Shown here: one piece after another, positions 33,653 through 41,384 of the stretch
Position numbering within the stretch: the first letter of the stretch is position 1
Layout of the letters: the number at the start of each line of letters is the position of its first letter
NCBI GenBank assembly: GCA_001603185.1
Contig: LVBU01000072.1
Location: forward strand, 1 to 41,384
DNA: 41,384 nucleotides
DNA from: Thermotogales bacterium Thermo_02
GTDB taxonomy: Bacteria > Thermotogota > Thermotogae > Petrotogales > Kosmotogaceae
Direction of reading: 5' to 3'
The notes under the pieces: model-generated
The model's database searches: none
What the model was told of the DNA's origin: nothing
The model's input: only the letters and a program-made list of their open reading frames with translations
Made by a program: the position numbers and the translations under genes

Positions 33653-33670
33653 GTTCTGATAGATCAGAAC
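33653..33670. promoter_or_regulatory. 18-bp dyad between oppF and the system-1 binding-protein gene
   Basis: GTTCTGAT-AG-ATCAGAAC: 8-bp perfect arms around two bases, in the 39-bp gap between the oppF stop (33677) and the AAGGAGGG ribosome-binding site. It could be an operator, or an RNA hairpin at the 5' side of the binding-protein message that limits decay. The 2-base loop would be tight in RNA, which favours DNA binding or opening of the top pairs. Confidence 0.55.
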
Positions 33671-33676
33671 CGTTAG

Positions 33677-34648
33677 TTATTTCTTCGTTAAATAGCAGGC
33701 CACGAAGTGGCCGGGATCGATCTCTTCAAGTACGGGTGTTTCCTTACCGCAGATTTCCATCGCATACCTGCACCTGCTTCTGAACCTGCAACCGGGTGGT
33801 ATGTCTATCGGGCTGGGAACGTCTCCCTGAAGAATGATTCTTTTCGATTGTCTGGCCTCCACAGGATCGGGAATTGGAACCGACGATAGAAGCGCCTGCG
33901 TATAAGGGTGTACTGATCTGTTGTAGAGCTCATTGCTCTCAGCAACTTCTACGATCTTTCCAAGATACATAACGGCTATTCTGTCTGAAATGTGTTTTAC
34001 CATGGAGATGTCGTGGGCAATGAAGAGATAGGTGAGCCCAAAATCGTCCTGAAGTTCCTCAAGCATATTCACTACCTGGGCCTGAATCGAAACGTCGAGC
34101 GCTGAAATCGGCTCGTCACAGACGATGAACTCGGGTTCGACGGCCAGGGCCCGGGCGATACCTATTCTCTGCCGCTGCCCGCCGGAAAACTCGTGCGGGA
34201 ATCTGTTCGCGTGTTCGGAATTCAACCCGACCTTTGAAAGGAGAAATGCCACTTTTTTCTGGACCTCCCGTTTCGTCAGGCTCTTGTCCATGCCTTCGCT
34301 TATGATCTCCTTGACCAGGAGTCTTGGATCGAGAGAGGCGTACGGATCCTGAAATATGATCTGCATTCTCTTTCTGTACGGAAGCATATCTTTTTGAGAA
34401 ATCCGCGCTATGTTTTCTCCGGAGAAGAAGATCTCACCATCGGTAGGTTCATAGAGTCTCAATATCGTTCTTCCGACAGTGGTCTTACCGCAGCCCGATT
34501 CTCCAACCAGACCCACCGTCTCGCCCTTCATTATGGCCAGATCGACATCATCTACCGCTTGTAGATAACTGTGTTCCCTGCTGAACAGCCTCTTCTTCAT
34601 AGTGAAGTACTTTTTCAAGTTCTTTATTTCAACTAACGCTTCACCCAT
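33677..34648 (-). CDS. ABC ATP-binding protein, OppF/DppF type (system 1)
   Basis: The 323-aa ATPase has Walker [11 protein letters not shown]-loop [10 protein letters not shown], signature [15 protein letters not shown] and Walker [13 protein letters not shown]. The C-terminal extension has [17 protein letters not shown] and a final CYLTKK, keeping the four-cysteine pattern. ATG is two bases after the oppD stop, with GGGTGG upstream. Relative to the system-2 OppF the middle region differs in many positions, so the two transporters are not a recent duplication. Confidence 0.95.
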   Translation of the reverse strand: MGEALVEIKNLKKYFTMKKRLFSREHSYLQAVDDVDLAIMKGETVGLVGESGCGKTTVGRTILRLYEPTDGEIFFSGENIARISQKDMLPYRKRMQIIFQDPYASLDPRLLVKEIISEGMDKSLTKREVQKKVAFLLSKVGLNSEHANRFPHEFSGGQRQRIGIARALAVEPEFIVCDEPISALDVSIQAQVVNMLEELQDDFGLTYLFIAHDISMVKHISDRIAVMYLGKIVEVAESNELYNRSVHPYTQALLSSVPIPDPVEARQSKRIILQGDVPSPIDIPPGCRFRSRCRYAMEICGKETPVLEEIDPGHFVACYLTKK

Positions 34649-34650
34649 AG

Positions 34651-35664
34651 TCAGTTACCACCCTTCCCGGTACTGCTCAGAGAGAGTTTCGGAGCCTTTT
34701 CGTGCATCAACCAGCAGGCGACCCGGTGGTCTCCTTCGAACTTAAATTCCGGTGGCATCTCCTTTTCACAAATACGCATGCTGTATTCGCATCTTGGAGT
34801 GAAGGGACAACCGACAGGGGGTTTTAGAAGATCTGGTGGCTGGCCTTCTATAGGGATAAGTTTCTCTTTGGACGACTTCTTTGGGTTCGGGACGCTCTTC
34901 AGCAGGCCCCAGGTGTAAGGGTGCTTTGGGTTGTGATAGACTTCTATCGCGGAGGCCGTCTCCACTATCTTTCCGCCATACATTACGTTTACCCGATCAC
35001 AAATGCTTGCGACAACGCCCAAATCGTGAGTGATGAGGATTATGGAAGTGTCTAGTTCCTTCCTGATATTCTTCATTACTTCAAGTATCTGAGCCTGGAT
35101 TGTGACGTCGAGCGCAGTGGTCGGCTCATCGGCGATCAGAAGCTTAGGATTGTTCACCAGAGCCATAGCGATCATCGCTCTCTGCCTCATACCTCCGGAA
35201 AACTCGTGAGGGTACTGCTTTATCCTCTTCTCGGGATAAGGCAGTCCGACTAACTTGAGCATATCTACGGCCTTCTTGGTGGCTTCGCTCTTGCTGATCT
35301 TCTTATGCCTTATCTGGTGCTCTATCATCTGATTTCCAATCGTATAGACCGGATTCAGAGAAGTCATGGGGTCCTGAAATATCATAGTCATTTCGTTACC
35401 GCGTATCTTCTGCATTCTTCTATCGGAAAGTCCGGCGAGTTTCTTGCCGTTGAAGATTATCTCCCCGGCCGTGACCTTTCCCACTTCGTCGAGTATTCCC
35501 ATCACAGAGAGCATTGTGACACTCTTTCCACAACCAGATTCGCCGACAAATCCTACCGCTTCGCCCAATTCGACGTCAAAGGAGACGCCTCTCACTGCCT
35601 TTACCTCACCGGCGTAGGTGAAGAAGGATGTGTGCATATCTTTAACCTCAAGTACTTTGGTCAT
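34651..35664 (-). CDS. ABC ATP-binding protein, OppD/DppD type (system 1)
   Basis: The 337-aa ATPase has Walker A GESGCGKSV, Q-loop FQDPMTSLNP, signature FSGGMRQRAMIAMAL and Walker B LLIADEPTTALD. The C-terminal extension includes CPFTPRCEYSMRICEKE. ATG is preceded by AGGTGAG and lies 8 bases after the oppC stop. It partners with OppF of the same system to power import. Confidence 0.95.
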   Translation of the reverse strand: MTKVLEVKDMHTSFFTYAGEVKAVRGVSFDVELGEAVGFVGESGCGKSVTMLSVMGILDEVGKVTAGEIIFNGKKLAGLSDRRMQKIRGNEMTMIFQDPMTSLNPVYTIGNQMIEHQIRHKKISKSEATKKAVDMLKLVGLPYPEKRIKQYPHEFSGGMRQRAMIAMALVNNPKLLIADEPTTALDVTIQAQILEVMKNIRKELDTSIILITHDLGVVASICDRVNVMYGGKIVETASAIEVYHNPKHPYTWGLLKSVPNPKKSSKEKLIPIEGQPPDLLKPPVGCPFTPRCEYSMRICEKEMPPEFKFEGDHRVACWLMHEKAPKLSLSSTGKGGN

Positions 35665-35672
35665 GAACTCAC

Positions 35673-36599
35673 CTACTTCCTCATTTTGGGATCGAGGGCG
35701 TCTCTCAAGCCGTCACCCAAAAAGTTGAATCCGAGAATAGTTATACAGATCGCCAGAGCAGGCCAGAAGAGATTCATCGGAAAGATCATGAACATCTGCA
35801 TGGCTTCCGAAACGAGAACTCCCCAGGAGGCCTGTGGAGCCGATACCCCCAAACCGATGAAACTCAGGAAGGCTTCGGCAAATATGGCGCCCGGGACTGC
35901 AAACGTAAGATTTACAATAATCGTCCCCATACTATTTGGCAGAAGATGTTTTGTGAGAATCTTTCTGTTGCTTACACCCAGTGCTCTGGCCGCCATTACA
36001 AACTCTTGATTCTTAAGCTTCATGACTTCGGCTCTCACCATTCTGGCCATTCCGATCCAGCTGGAGATACCCATGGCTATGATTATCGTCACAAGTCCAG
36101 GCCCCAGTACCACCATCAGCAGGATCAAGTAGAGCATTCCCGGAACGCCGCTCAGGATATCTGCTATCCTCATCAGAACGTTATCGACCCTTCCTCCGAA
36201 GTAACCGGCCACTCCTCCATAGATGACACCGATTATCAGGATAAGCAGAGTCGACGCATAAGCCACCGTCATGGAGATGCGTGCTCCGTAGAGAACTCTA
36301 GTGAGCAGGTCGCGCCCGAATTGATCCAGTCCAAGTATGTGTTCTCTGCTCGGTCTCTGATTCGCGCTGTATAGGTTCTGGCTGAAGTAATCGTACGGCG
36401 TCAGTAATGGAGCAAAAACCGCCAGAAATGTCATAAATATGACTATTGCCAGACCCAGCATCGCCAGTTTGTTTTTCTTCAGGCGCCGCCAGGCGTCCTG
36501 CCAGTAAGACATCGAAGGCCTCACTATTTCGTTTAGTCTCTTCTCGTCTTCGGGAATTCTCTGGAAAAGTTCTTCTCTTATCTCAACGGCTTCTCTCAT
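35673..36599 (-). CDS. ABC permease, OppC/DppC type (system 1)
   Basis: The 308-aa permease has a 35-residue cytoplasmic N-terminus, then KNKLAMLGLAIVIFMTFLAV as the first helix. GLDQFGRDLLTRVLYGARISM, the EAA-like loop in AARALGVSNRKILTKHLLPN, and the typical end FLGDGLRDALDPKMRK follow. The start ATG at 36599 is preferred over an in-frame TTG one codon earlier because GAGGTGAG lies 5-6 nt upstream of the ATG. Confidence 0.94.
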   Translation of the reverse strand: MREAVEIREELFQRIPEDEKRLNEIVRPSMSYWQDAWRRLKKNKLAMLGLAIVIFMTFLAVFAPLLTPYDYFSQNLYSANQRPSREHILGLDQFGRDLLTRVLYGARISMTVAYASTLLILIIGVIYGGVAGYFGGRVDNVLMRIADILSGVPGMLYLILLMVVLGPGLVTIIIAMGISSWIGMARMVRAEVMKLKNQEFVMAARALGVSNRKILTKHLLPNSMGTIIVNLTFAVPGAIFAEAFLSFIGLGVSAPQASWGVLVSEAMQMFMIFPMNLFWPALAICITILGFNFLGDGLRDALDPKMRK

Positions 36600-36610
36600 C
36601 AATTCTCACC

Positions 36611-37537
36611 TCACTTACCGAGTTTTATTCTGGGATCCAAAACCGCGTAAAGCACGTCGGTAATTATGAAGGTGAAAACGATGATCGCGCTGTAGAAGAC
36701 TGTTAGTCCCATGATCATCATGTAATCCCTGTTACCGATAGCAAGAACCATTTCCCTTCCCAGTCCAGGAATAGCGAAGATTCGTTCGATTATGAAGCTT
36801 CCGGTCAGCATACCGGCTATCAGAGGAGCGACATAGGTCACAATCGGAAGCATCGAGTTCTTCAGAGCATGCTTGTAGATTACCGAACTTCTGGGAAGCC
36901 CTTTGGCTTTCGCCGTCTTTATGTAGTCCTGCCTTATAACGTCGAGAAGACTCGATCTGGTCAATCTCGCAAGATAAGCTATCGGCCCGAATGAAAGCGC
37001 GACTGCAGGCATCACATAGTGTCTCCATGAGCGTAGTCCCATCGTTGGCAGCCAGCGCAGCCTAACCGCGAACAGGTATATGAGGAGAGTGGCGAGCACG
37101 AAACCGGGTATAGTGATTCCAATCGCAGTGAGTACACGCATGGTGTTGTCCTGCCACTTTCCCTGTTTAAGACCCGAGATGACGCCCCAGACTATTCCGA
37201 AAACAATACTGATAATGATTGCGACCGCTCCGAGTTTGGCAGAAGTTGGCAGACCCAGAGTGATTATCTGGGAGACTGTTCTCGGGTAGTATGTTGTAGA
37301 CAGCCCCAGTTCTCCCTTCAGAAGATTTCCAAGATATATCAAGTACTGCTCCGACAGCGATTTGTCCAGACCGAATCGCTCCTGCATAACTCTCTTCCAG
37401 CCTGCACCTCTCGCCTCCAGAGTATCCTGATCGAATGGACCTCCTGGAACTGCGTGCATGAGGAAGAAAGTGATGGTTATTACGACTAAAAGGGTCAAAA
37501 GACCGAACAGAACTCTCTTAATTATGTACCTGAGCAT
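36611..37537 (-). CDS. ABC permease, OppB/DppB type (system 1)
   Basis: The 308-aa permease begins MLRYIIKRVLFGLLTLLVV, followed by the periplasmic PGGPFDQDTLEARGAG and five further helices. The EAA-like loop is DYIKTAKAKGLPRSSVIYKH. It ends AVLDPRIKLGK, as usual for OppB. ATG is preceded by AGGTGGG. It is the first transporter gene of the operon, 17 bp after the alpha-rhamnosidase gene; system 1 keeps the canonical B-C-D-F order with the binding protein last. Confidence 0.95.
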   Translation of the reverse strand: MLRYIIKRVLFGLLTLLVVITITFFLMHAVPGGPFDQDTLEARGAGWKRVMQERFGLDKSLSEQYLIYLGNLLKGELGLSTTYYPRTVSQIITLGLPTSAKLGAVAIIISIVFGIVWGVISGLKQGKWQDNTMRVLTAIGITIPGFVLATLLIYLFAVRLRWLPTMGLRSWRHYVMPAVALSFGPIAYLARLTRSSLLDVIRQDYIKTAKAKGLPRSSVIYKHALKNSMLPIVTYVAPLIAGMLTGSFIIERIFAIPGLGREMVLAIGNRDYMMIMGLTVFYSAIIVFTFIITDVLYAVLDPRIKLGK

Positions 37538-37554
37538 TCATCATCCCACCTAGA

Positions 37555-40215
37555 CTATATTTCCGATCGGAAACTGTAGAGCCCGCTCCCGATTTCAATA
37601 AGGATTTTGCCCTCTTTCTCTTCAAGAACTTTAATACCTCTGTCTGCCAGACTCCGCTCAGATTCGAGCACAGCTCCCTTTGGCTTTACAGGTATCTCGA
37701 CTAGAGCGGTCGTTGAAACTGGAACTGAAAGGCAGAGAATCAGGTAACCGTAGAATCTCTCCCATGATATTGAAGCCGTGCCAAAAGGAGTCCTCACACC
37801 GGCACTCGCGAATCCAAGGTTTTTATATAGCGGAACGGAGAACCTTATCTTCTTCCAGCCCGGTTCAAGCGGGGCAAGTCCGCCGATGTTTTTGTAGAAC
37901 CACGCATCGACACTTCCAAGCATTATATGATTGTGGGAGTTCATTGAAGATCCCGTAAGATACTCCCAGCGCTCCCAAAGTGTGGTAGCCCCCTGATTTA
38001 TCATGTAACCCCAGCCGGGATAAGACTCCTGAGAGACCATTCTGTAGGCTATATCGGCCCTGCCGCCTTCGGAGAGGACTTCGAGAATATACTTGGTACC
38101 GACAATTCCGGTATCTACGTGGCAGTCCGTTCGCCTTACAATGTAATCTACAAGTCTTTCGAAAAGTCCCTTTCCGATCTCTTCGGGGACCATATCAAGC
38201 GCCAGTGGCAGAGCGTTCGATGTCTGTCCCAGCAGGGCGTTGTCGAGACTCTCGCGCGGACTCATTTTGGTAACTGCATAGTGGTCTTTCTTCAGAAACT
38301 CACGATTGAAGGCCTGTTTTACCTGGTTAGCCCTTTCTAAGTAGAGAAGACTATCTCCTTCAAGACCGATTACTCCGGCTATCTTAGAGAGGAGGAATGT
38401 ATCGTGGTAGTAGTACCACGTAGAAGTGAGGGCTACCGGAGTTCTCTTGGGAAGTATCGACCCGGGCGGACACCAGTCACCGTACTTTCCGAACTCTATG
38501 ATTCCGTTGTTGGAGAGCGTGGAAAGAAAATCGACGTACTTTTTCATGCCGGTATAGTGTCTGCACAGAAAGCTCCTGTCACCATAGAAGTTAAACAGAT
38601 CCCAGGCGATCGTTATATACGCCGTCCCCCACGCCGGATCGGCCGGATATAGCTTGTAATAACCGGGAACGACATCTGGCAGAGCTCCGTCATCTCTCTG
38701 AGAGGCGGCTATGTCGTCAAGAAACTTCTCGTAGAAGGCCTTCATCGAGAAGTTGTACATCGACTCCTCTGCAGCGAGGTGGGCGTCTCCAAGCCATCCA
38801 TGCCTTTCATCGCGCTGAGGGCAGTCAGTCGGGATACTCATAAGATTCGATTTCTGACCCCAGAGCACGCATTCGTGTACTCTATTTATCAGCTCGTTTT
38901 CACAGAAGAAATCCCCTGTCTTCTCTACCGAAGAATGAACGACTATGCCTGTAATACTCTCCAGAGTAGGAACACCGGGATAACCTGTGACTTCAGCATA
39001 CCTGAATCCGTGGTACGTGAAAGTAGGTTCATAGAGCTCCGTTCCCTCACCTTTCAACACATAAGTGTCGGTCGCTTCGGCGTTTTCCATCGGGAGGGTA
39101 TTTATCGAACCGTCTTTGTTGAGCAGTTCGGAAAACCTTAGCCGAACGCAAGAACCTCTCGGACCCCTCACCTTCAATCTGACCCAGCCGGTGAAGTTCT
39201 GGCCAAAGTCGAAGATGAACACTCCCGGTTCCTGCCTCTCCAAAGCGATGGGGGCGAGTTCCTCGATTACCTTTATTGGCTCCAGAGACTGGGATCTCAG
39301 TTCTGAACCCCTTCCGGGGACAGACGTTCCCCAGCCAGAGTCGTCGAATCCCGGTCTGTCCCATCCGAAAATCTCTTTCGTGGCATCGTAGGTCTCACCG
39401 TAGTAGATACCGTTCTCTCTTATAGGTCCACCCGAACACTTCCACGTTGTATCACTGCAAAGGTTCTCGACCCGTCCATCTGCATATTCGAGTCTCAGCT
39501 GGAAGATCGCTTCGGGTATGCCGTAGCCGTAACTGTCTATATGTCGCCCATTTCCAAGAATCATTCCCACCGCGTTCTCTTTGCCAAGATAATGTGTGAC
39601 ATCAAAGGTGGAGTACATAGCGTATTTCTCGTAGGCCGTCTGAGCTGGATCAAGTACCCTGTCTCCGACTTTCTCTCCGTTGATATGAAGCTCATAGTAA
39701 CCTACTCCCGAAACATAGGCAGTCGCCCTGCTGATCTGATCCGAAGTGTTGAACTCTTTTCTCAGATAGATACCCATTGTATGAAGATGGCCTTCAATAT
39801 ACTCTCCCAGAATATAAGTTCCCTTCGTTCTGAAAAACTCCGGTTCTGAGGTAGTTATCCAGCGTGCCTGCCATTGCGTGGCGAGAAATCCGGTCGAAAA
39901 GGTTGAGAAGTCGCTAAAATCACTCCATACTCCCTTTTCATCGCGCCATCTGACCCTCCAGCCGTATAGAGAGTGTTCTTCAAGAATCTCTTCCGGACAG
40001 ATCACGGAGGGAAAGTCTGTATCGACTTCGCCACTTTTCCAGACGGCGCTTTCTCTTGAATCTGCGAGATACCTGTAGATCTCTATTTCGCATCTAGACA
40101 AAGCAACATTCCTATCAGAAGAGTCTACCGACCAGCTCAGAACCGGTCTGGGATTGTCGATTCCTTCGGGACTCCTCAGAGAGTCGCATCTTAGATCTTC
40201 TGGCCTTCTTAGCAT
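37555..40215 (-). CDS. GH78 alpha-L-rhamnosidase, cytoplasmic
   Basis: Inverting alpha-L-rhamnosidase of glycoside hydrolase family 78, 886 aa, without signal peptide. The N-terminal LRCDSLRSPEGIDNPRPVLS matches the opening beta domain of the family, the middle has the carbohydrate-binding-like sandwich (about 110-300), and the (alpha/alpha)6 barrel carries TDCPQRDERHGWLGDA at 463-478 with the catalytic acidic residues. The C-terminal sandwich starts near 790. It releases terminal rhamnose from imported glycans or glycosides. ATG is preceded by GAGGTG, 8 bp after the UroD-family gene. No rhamnose isomerase or kinase genes are in this window, so the released sugar must be handled elsewhere. 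Confidence 0.96.
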   Translation of the reverse strand: MLRRPEDLRCDSLRSPEGIDNPRPVLSWSVDSSDRNVALSRCEIEIYRYLADSRESAVWKSGEVDTDFPSVICPEEILEEHSLYGWRVRWRDEKGVWSDFSDFSTFSTGFLATQWQARWITTSEPEFFRTKGTYILGEYIEGHLHTMGIYLRKEFNTSDQISRATAYVSGVGYYELHINGEKVGDRVLDPAQTAYEKYAMYSTFDVTHYLGKENAVGMILGNGRHIDSYGYGIPEAIFQLRLEYADGRVENLCSDTTWKCSGGPIRENGIYYGETYDATKEIFGWDRPGFDDSGWGTSVPGRGSELRSQSLEPIKVIEELAPIALERQEPGVFIFDFGQNFTGWVRLKVRGPRGSCVRLRFSELLNKDGSINTLPMENAEATDTYVLKGEGTELYEPTFTYHGFRYAEVTGYPGVPTLESITGIVVHSSVEKTGDFFCENELINRVHECVLWGQKSNLMSIPTDCPQRDERHGWLGDAHLAAEESMYNFSMKAFYEKFLDDIAASQRDDGALPDVVPGYYKLYPADPAWGTAYITIAWDLFNFYGDRSFLCRHYTGMKKYVDFLSTLSNNGIIEFGKYGDWCPPGSILPKRTPVALTSTWYYYHDTFLLSKIAGVIGLEGDSLLYLERANQVKQAFNREFLKKDHYAVTKMSPRESLDNALLGQTSNALPLALDMVPEEIGKGLFERLVDYIVRRTDCHVDTGIVGTKYILEVLSEGGRADIAYRMVSQESYPGWGYMINQGATTLWERWEYLTGSSMNSHNHIMLGSVDAWFYKNIGGLAPLEPGWKKIRFSVPLYKNLGFASAGVRTPFGTASISWERFYGYLILCLSVPVSTTALVEIPVKPKGAVLESERSLADRGIKVLEEKEGKILIEIGSGLYSFRSEI

Positions 40216-40223
40216 CTTTCACC

Positions 40224-41294
40224 TCAGAGTTTGAATTCTCTCGCCTCTGCGAGCATCGCCAGATAGTTCTCTACTGGAATATAGTTAGCCACGGTATTAC
40301 CCGATCCGAGAGCGAACCTTCCGTCTCTTGCGCAGCGCTCGAGTACCTTTCTGACATACTTGTGAACGTCTTCGGCGTGCAGCCGCGCCAGTTTATCGAT
40401 ATCTATACCGCCCAGAGCGGCAATTGAAGGATACTTCATCTTGAACTCGGTAATCGGCATTATCTCGTCTTGAAAGGAGTGGAGTGCATCGATTCTCACA
40501 TAATCTATAAGGTCGTCCATAACACTTTCCAGATTCCCGCAGGAATGGAGAATGAAGAGTTTACCGCAATCGTGAGCCAGTTCGCCGATCTCTTTGAGCC
40601 ACGGGAAGAGATACTTTTTCAGCATCTTCGGACTTATCATCGTCGAAGTCTTGAAACCCATATCATCGGCGTGCATAATGCCCCCGACACTGTCATCTTC
40701 AATAAAAGCGGAGTAGAAGTCAAGGACCTTCTTTCCAAGAGCGCTGAACATGTCTTCCACAAGCGTCGGATCTTCAATCAGGTTGTTGAAAAGACCTTCA
40801 TATCCCATCCATCTCTCCAGAACACTCTCGAAAAGCGTCGTGAAGAGTAGCAGCTTCATCCCGGGTTTAAGGTTAGCCTTATAGGAGTCGAAGGAAGCGC
40901 GTTCGACCTTTATGGCCTGCCAGTCTATTCTCTCCAGGTCTTCTCTAGTGCGGATTATTCCGGTCCCTTCTTCGGCCCAGTTTCTTCTTCCTCGAGAGAG
41001 AACGGCAGTGTCTTCTGCGGAGTGTTCGGCAAATTCAGGAACATTGAGAAACCTTGAGGAATAGACAACCGTTTCATATCCGAGAGAGTAGTAGAAATCA
41101 ACTTCCTGTCGTACCAAAGCTCCGGGATCTTCTCTCCACTCTCTTCCAAGATGAGACACTGTGATCTCTTTCATCACTTCGATATCTACACCCAGCTCTA
41201 TGAGGTGAACTCTTTCCGGTCTCTTCTCTCCCCTGATTACGGATCGAAAGACCTCGAAATCTGGTTCAGCCCGTGTACCAAATATGCCTCTCAA
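40224..41294 (-). CDS. Uroporphyrinogen decarboxylase-family protein (not haem-type)
   Basis: A 356-aa (beta/alpha)8 protein of the UroD/MtaA/CmuA superfamily. Numbering here is from GTG 41297. It has IRGEKRPERVHL near the N-terminus, DDMGFKTSTMISPKM in the middle, and His251-Ser-Cys253-Gly, the first two zinc ligands of the corrinoid methyltransferase branch. The third position, usually Cys, is Asn334 (GSGNTVANYIPVENYLAM). The haem-enzyme substrate residues are not evident. It is therefore neither classical HemE nor a standard MtaA. As the first gene of a glycan operon it may act on sugars or a methylated derivative, but the reaction is unknown. TTG at 41294 is 6 nt after GAGG; GTG at 41297 is the alternative. 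Confidence 0.85.
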   Translation of the reverse strand: MRGIFGTRAEPDFEVFRSVIRGEKRPERVHLIELGVDIEVMKEITVSHLGREWREDPGALVRQEVDFYYSLGYETVVYSSRFLNVPEFAEHSAEDTAVLSRGRRNWAEEGTGIIRTREDLERIDWQAIKVERASFDSYKANLKPGMKLLLFTTLFESVLERWMGYEGLFNNLIEDPTLVEDMFSALGKKVLDFYSAFIEDDSVGGIMHADDMGFKTSTMISPKMLKKYLFPWLKEIGELAHDCGKLFILHSCGNLESVMDDLIDYVRIDALHSFQDEIMPITEFKMKYPSIAALGGIDIDKLARLHAEDVHKYVRKVLERCARDGRFALGSGNTVANYIPVENYLAMLAEAREFKL

Positions 41295-41348
41295 CACCCA
41301 CCTCGCGGATAATCCGAAAATAAATCATAAGATGATAATGATAACTCA

Positions 41349-41377
41349 ATGATATATAATAGCATAATTATGATCAA
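41349..41377 (-). promoter_or_regulatory. Candidate promoter of the glycan operon, with a palindrome in the spacer
   Basis: On the minus strand, TTGATC (41372-41377) and TATCAT (41349-41354) are separated by 17 bases, a sigma-70-type layout. The perfect palindrome CATAATTATG (41363-41372) abuts the -35 and could be an operator. The leader to the UroD-family start is about 50 bases. The surrounding 80 bases are very A/T-rich compared with the genes. Confidence 0.5.
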
Positions 41378-41384
41378 ATAATGA

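Noticed and set aside
35305-36009. 234-codon plus-strand open frame opposite the system-1 oppD/oppC genes
   Set aside because: Antisense shadow of conserved transporter genes; the product has low-complexity mixed composition and no known domain.
1-41384. CRISPR arrays, insertion sequences, prophage genes and rRNA genes
   Set aside because: No regularly spaced repeats, transposase or integrase motifs, or rRNA-like segments were seen on either strand.

Overview
The window looks like a chromosomal segment of a Thermotogota bacterium, most probably a mesophilic Mesotoga/Kosmotogaceae-type member. Three things point there. The block DUF59 protein - PrmC - Sir2 - small membrane-anchored protein - TrpRS matches the order I recall for Thermotoga maritima TM0487-TM0492. 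The TrpRS carries the C-x22-C-x6-C-x2-C iron-sulfur motif known from the T. maritima enzyme. Complete Opp-type ABC transporters sit beside glycoside hydrolases, as in Thermotogota oligosaccharide loci. Genes are tightly packed, with 4-base stop/start overlaps and many TTG starts. The genus is an inference; no rRNA gene is present.

Positions 1-8.6 kb, mostly minus strand, hold housekeeping genes: a decayed alpha/beta hydrolase fragment, rluB-scpB-scpA-trpS, the plus-strand pair (anchored protein + sirtuin), then prmC, a DUF59 factor, a SurA-like protein, mazG and rnhB. From 8.7 to 14.2 kb the plus strand carries a MarR regulator, an OstA/LptA-like envelope protein, serS, rsmE, a PfkB-family sugar kinase, a SAM methyltransferase and a flavodoxin.

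Positions 14.4-21.3 kb are accessory in character, with longer intergenic gaps. They hold a Nudix hydrolase, a secreted VanX-like dipeptidase with an extra N-terminal domain, an unrecognised HExxH metallopeptidase, and a lincosamide-nucleotidyltransferase-like domain fused to a Nudix domain. Next come a gap with nested perfect hairpins and an ATPase/DUF234 protein behind two tandem 14-bp operator-like dyads. An MgtC-family membrane protein follows and ends at a strong bidirectional terminator.

Positions 22.06-41.3 kb form one unbroken minus-strand run of 15 genes for uptake and breakdown of a rhamnose- and mannose-containing glycan. In transcription order: UroD-family protein, GH78 alpha-L-rhamnosidase, Opp system 1 (B-C-D-F-A), hairpin, GH38 alpha-mannosidase, Opp system 2 (C-D-F-B-A), hairpin, ThuA-like protein, Gfo/Idh/MocA dehydrogenase. 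Both hydrolases lack signal peptides, so oligosaccharides are probably imported whole and cut in the cytoplasm. The ThuA/Gfo-Idh pair suggests an additional oxidative (3-keto sugar) step. A GC-rich hairpin directly behind each binding-protein gene suggests partial termination that sets binding-protein expression above the downstream genes. No tRNA, rRNA, CRISPR array or insertion sequence was recognised.
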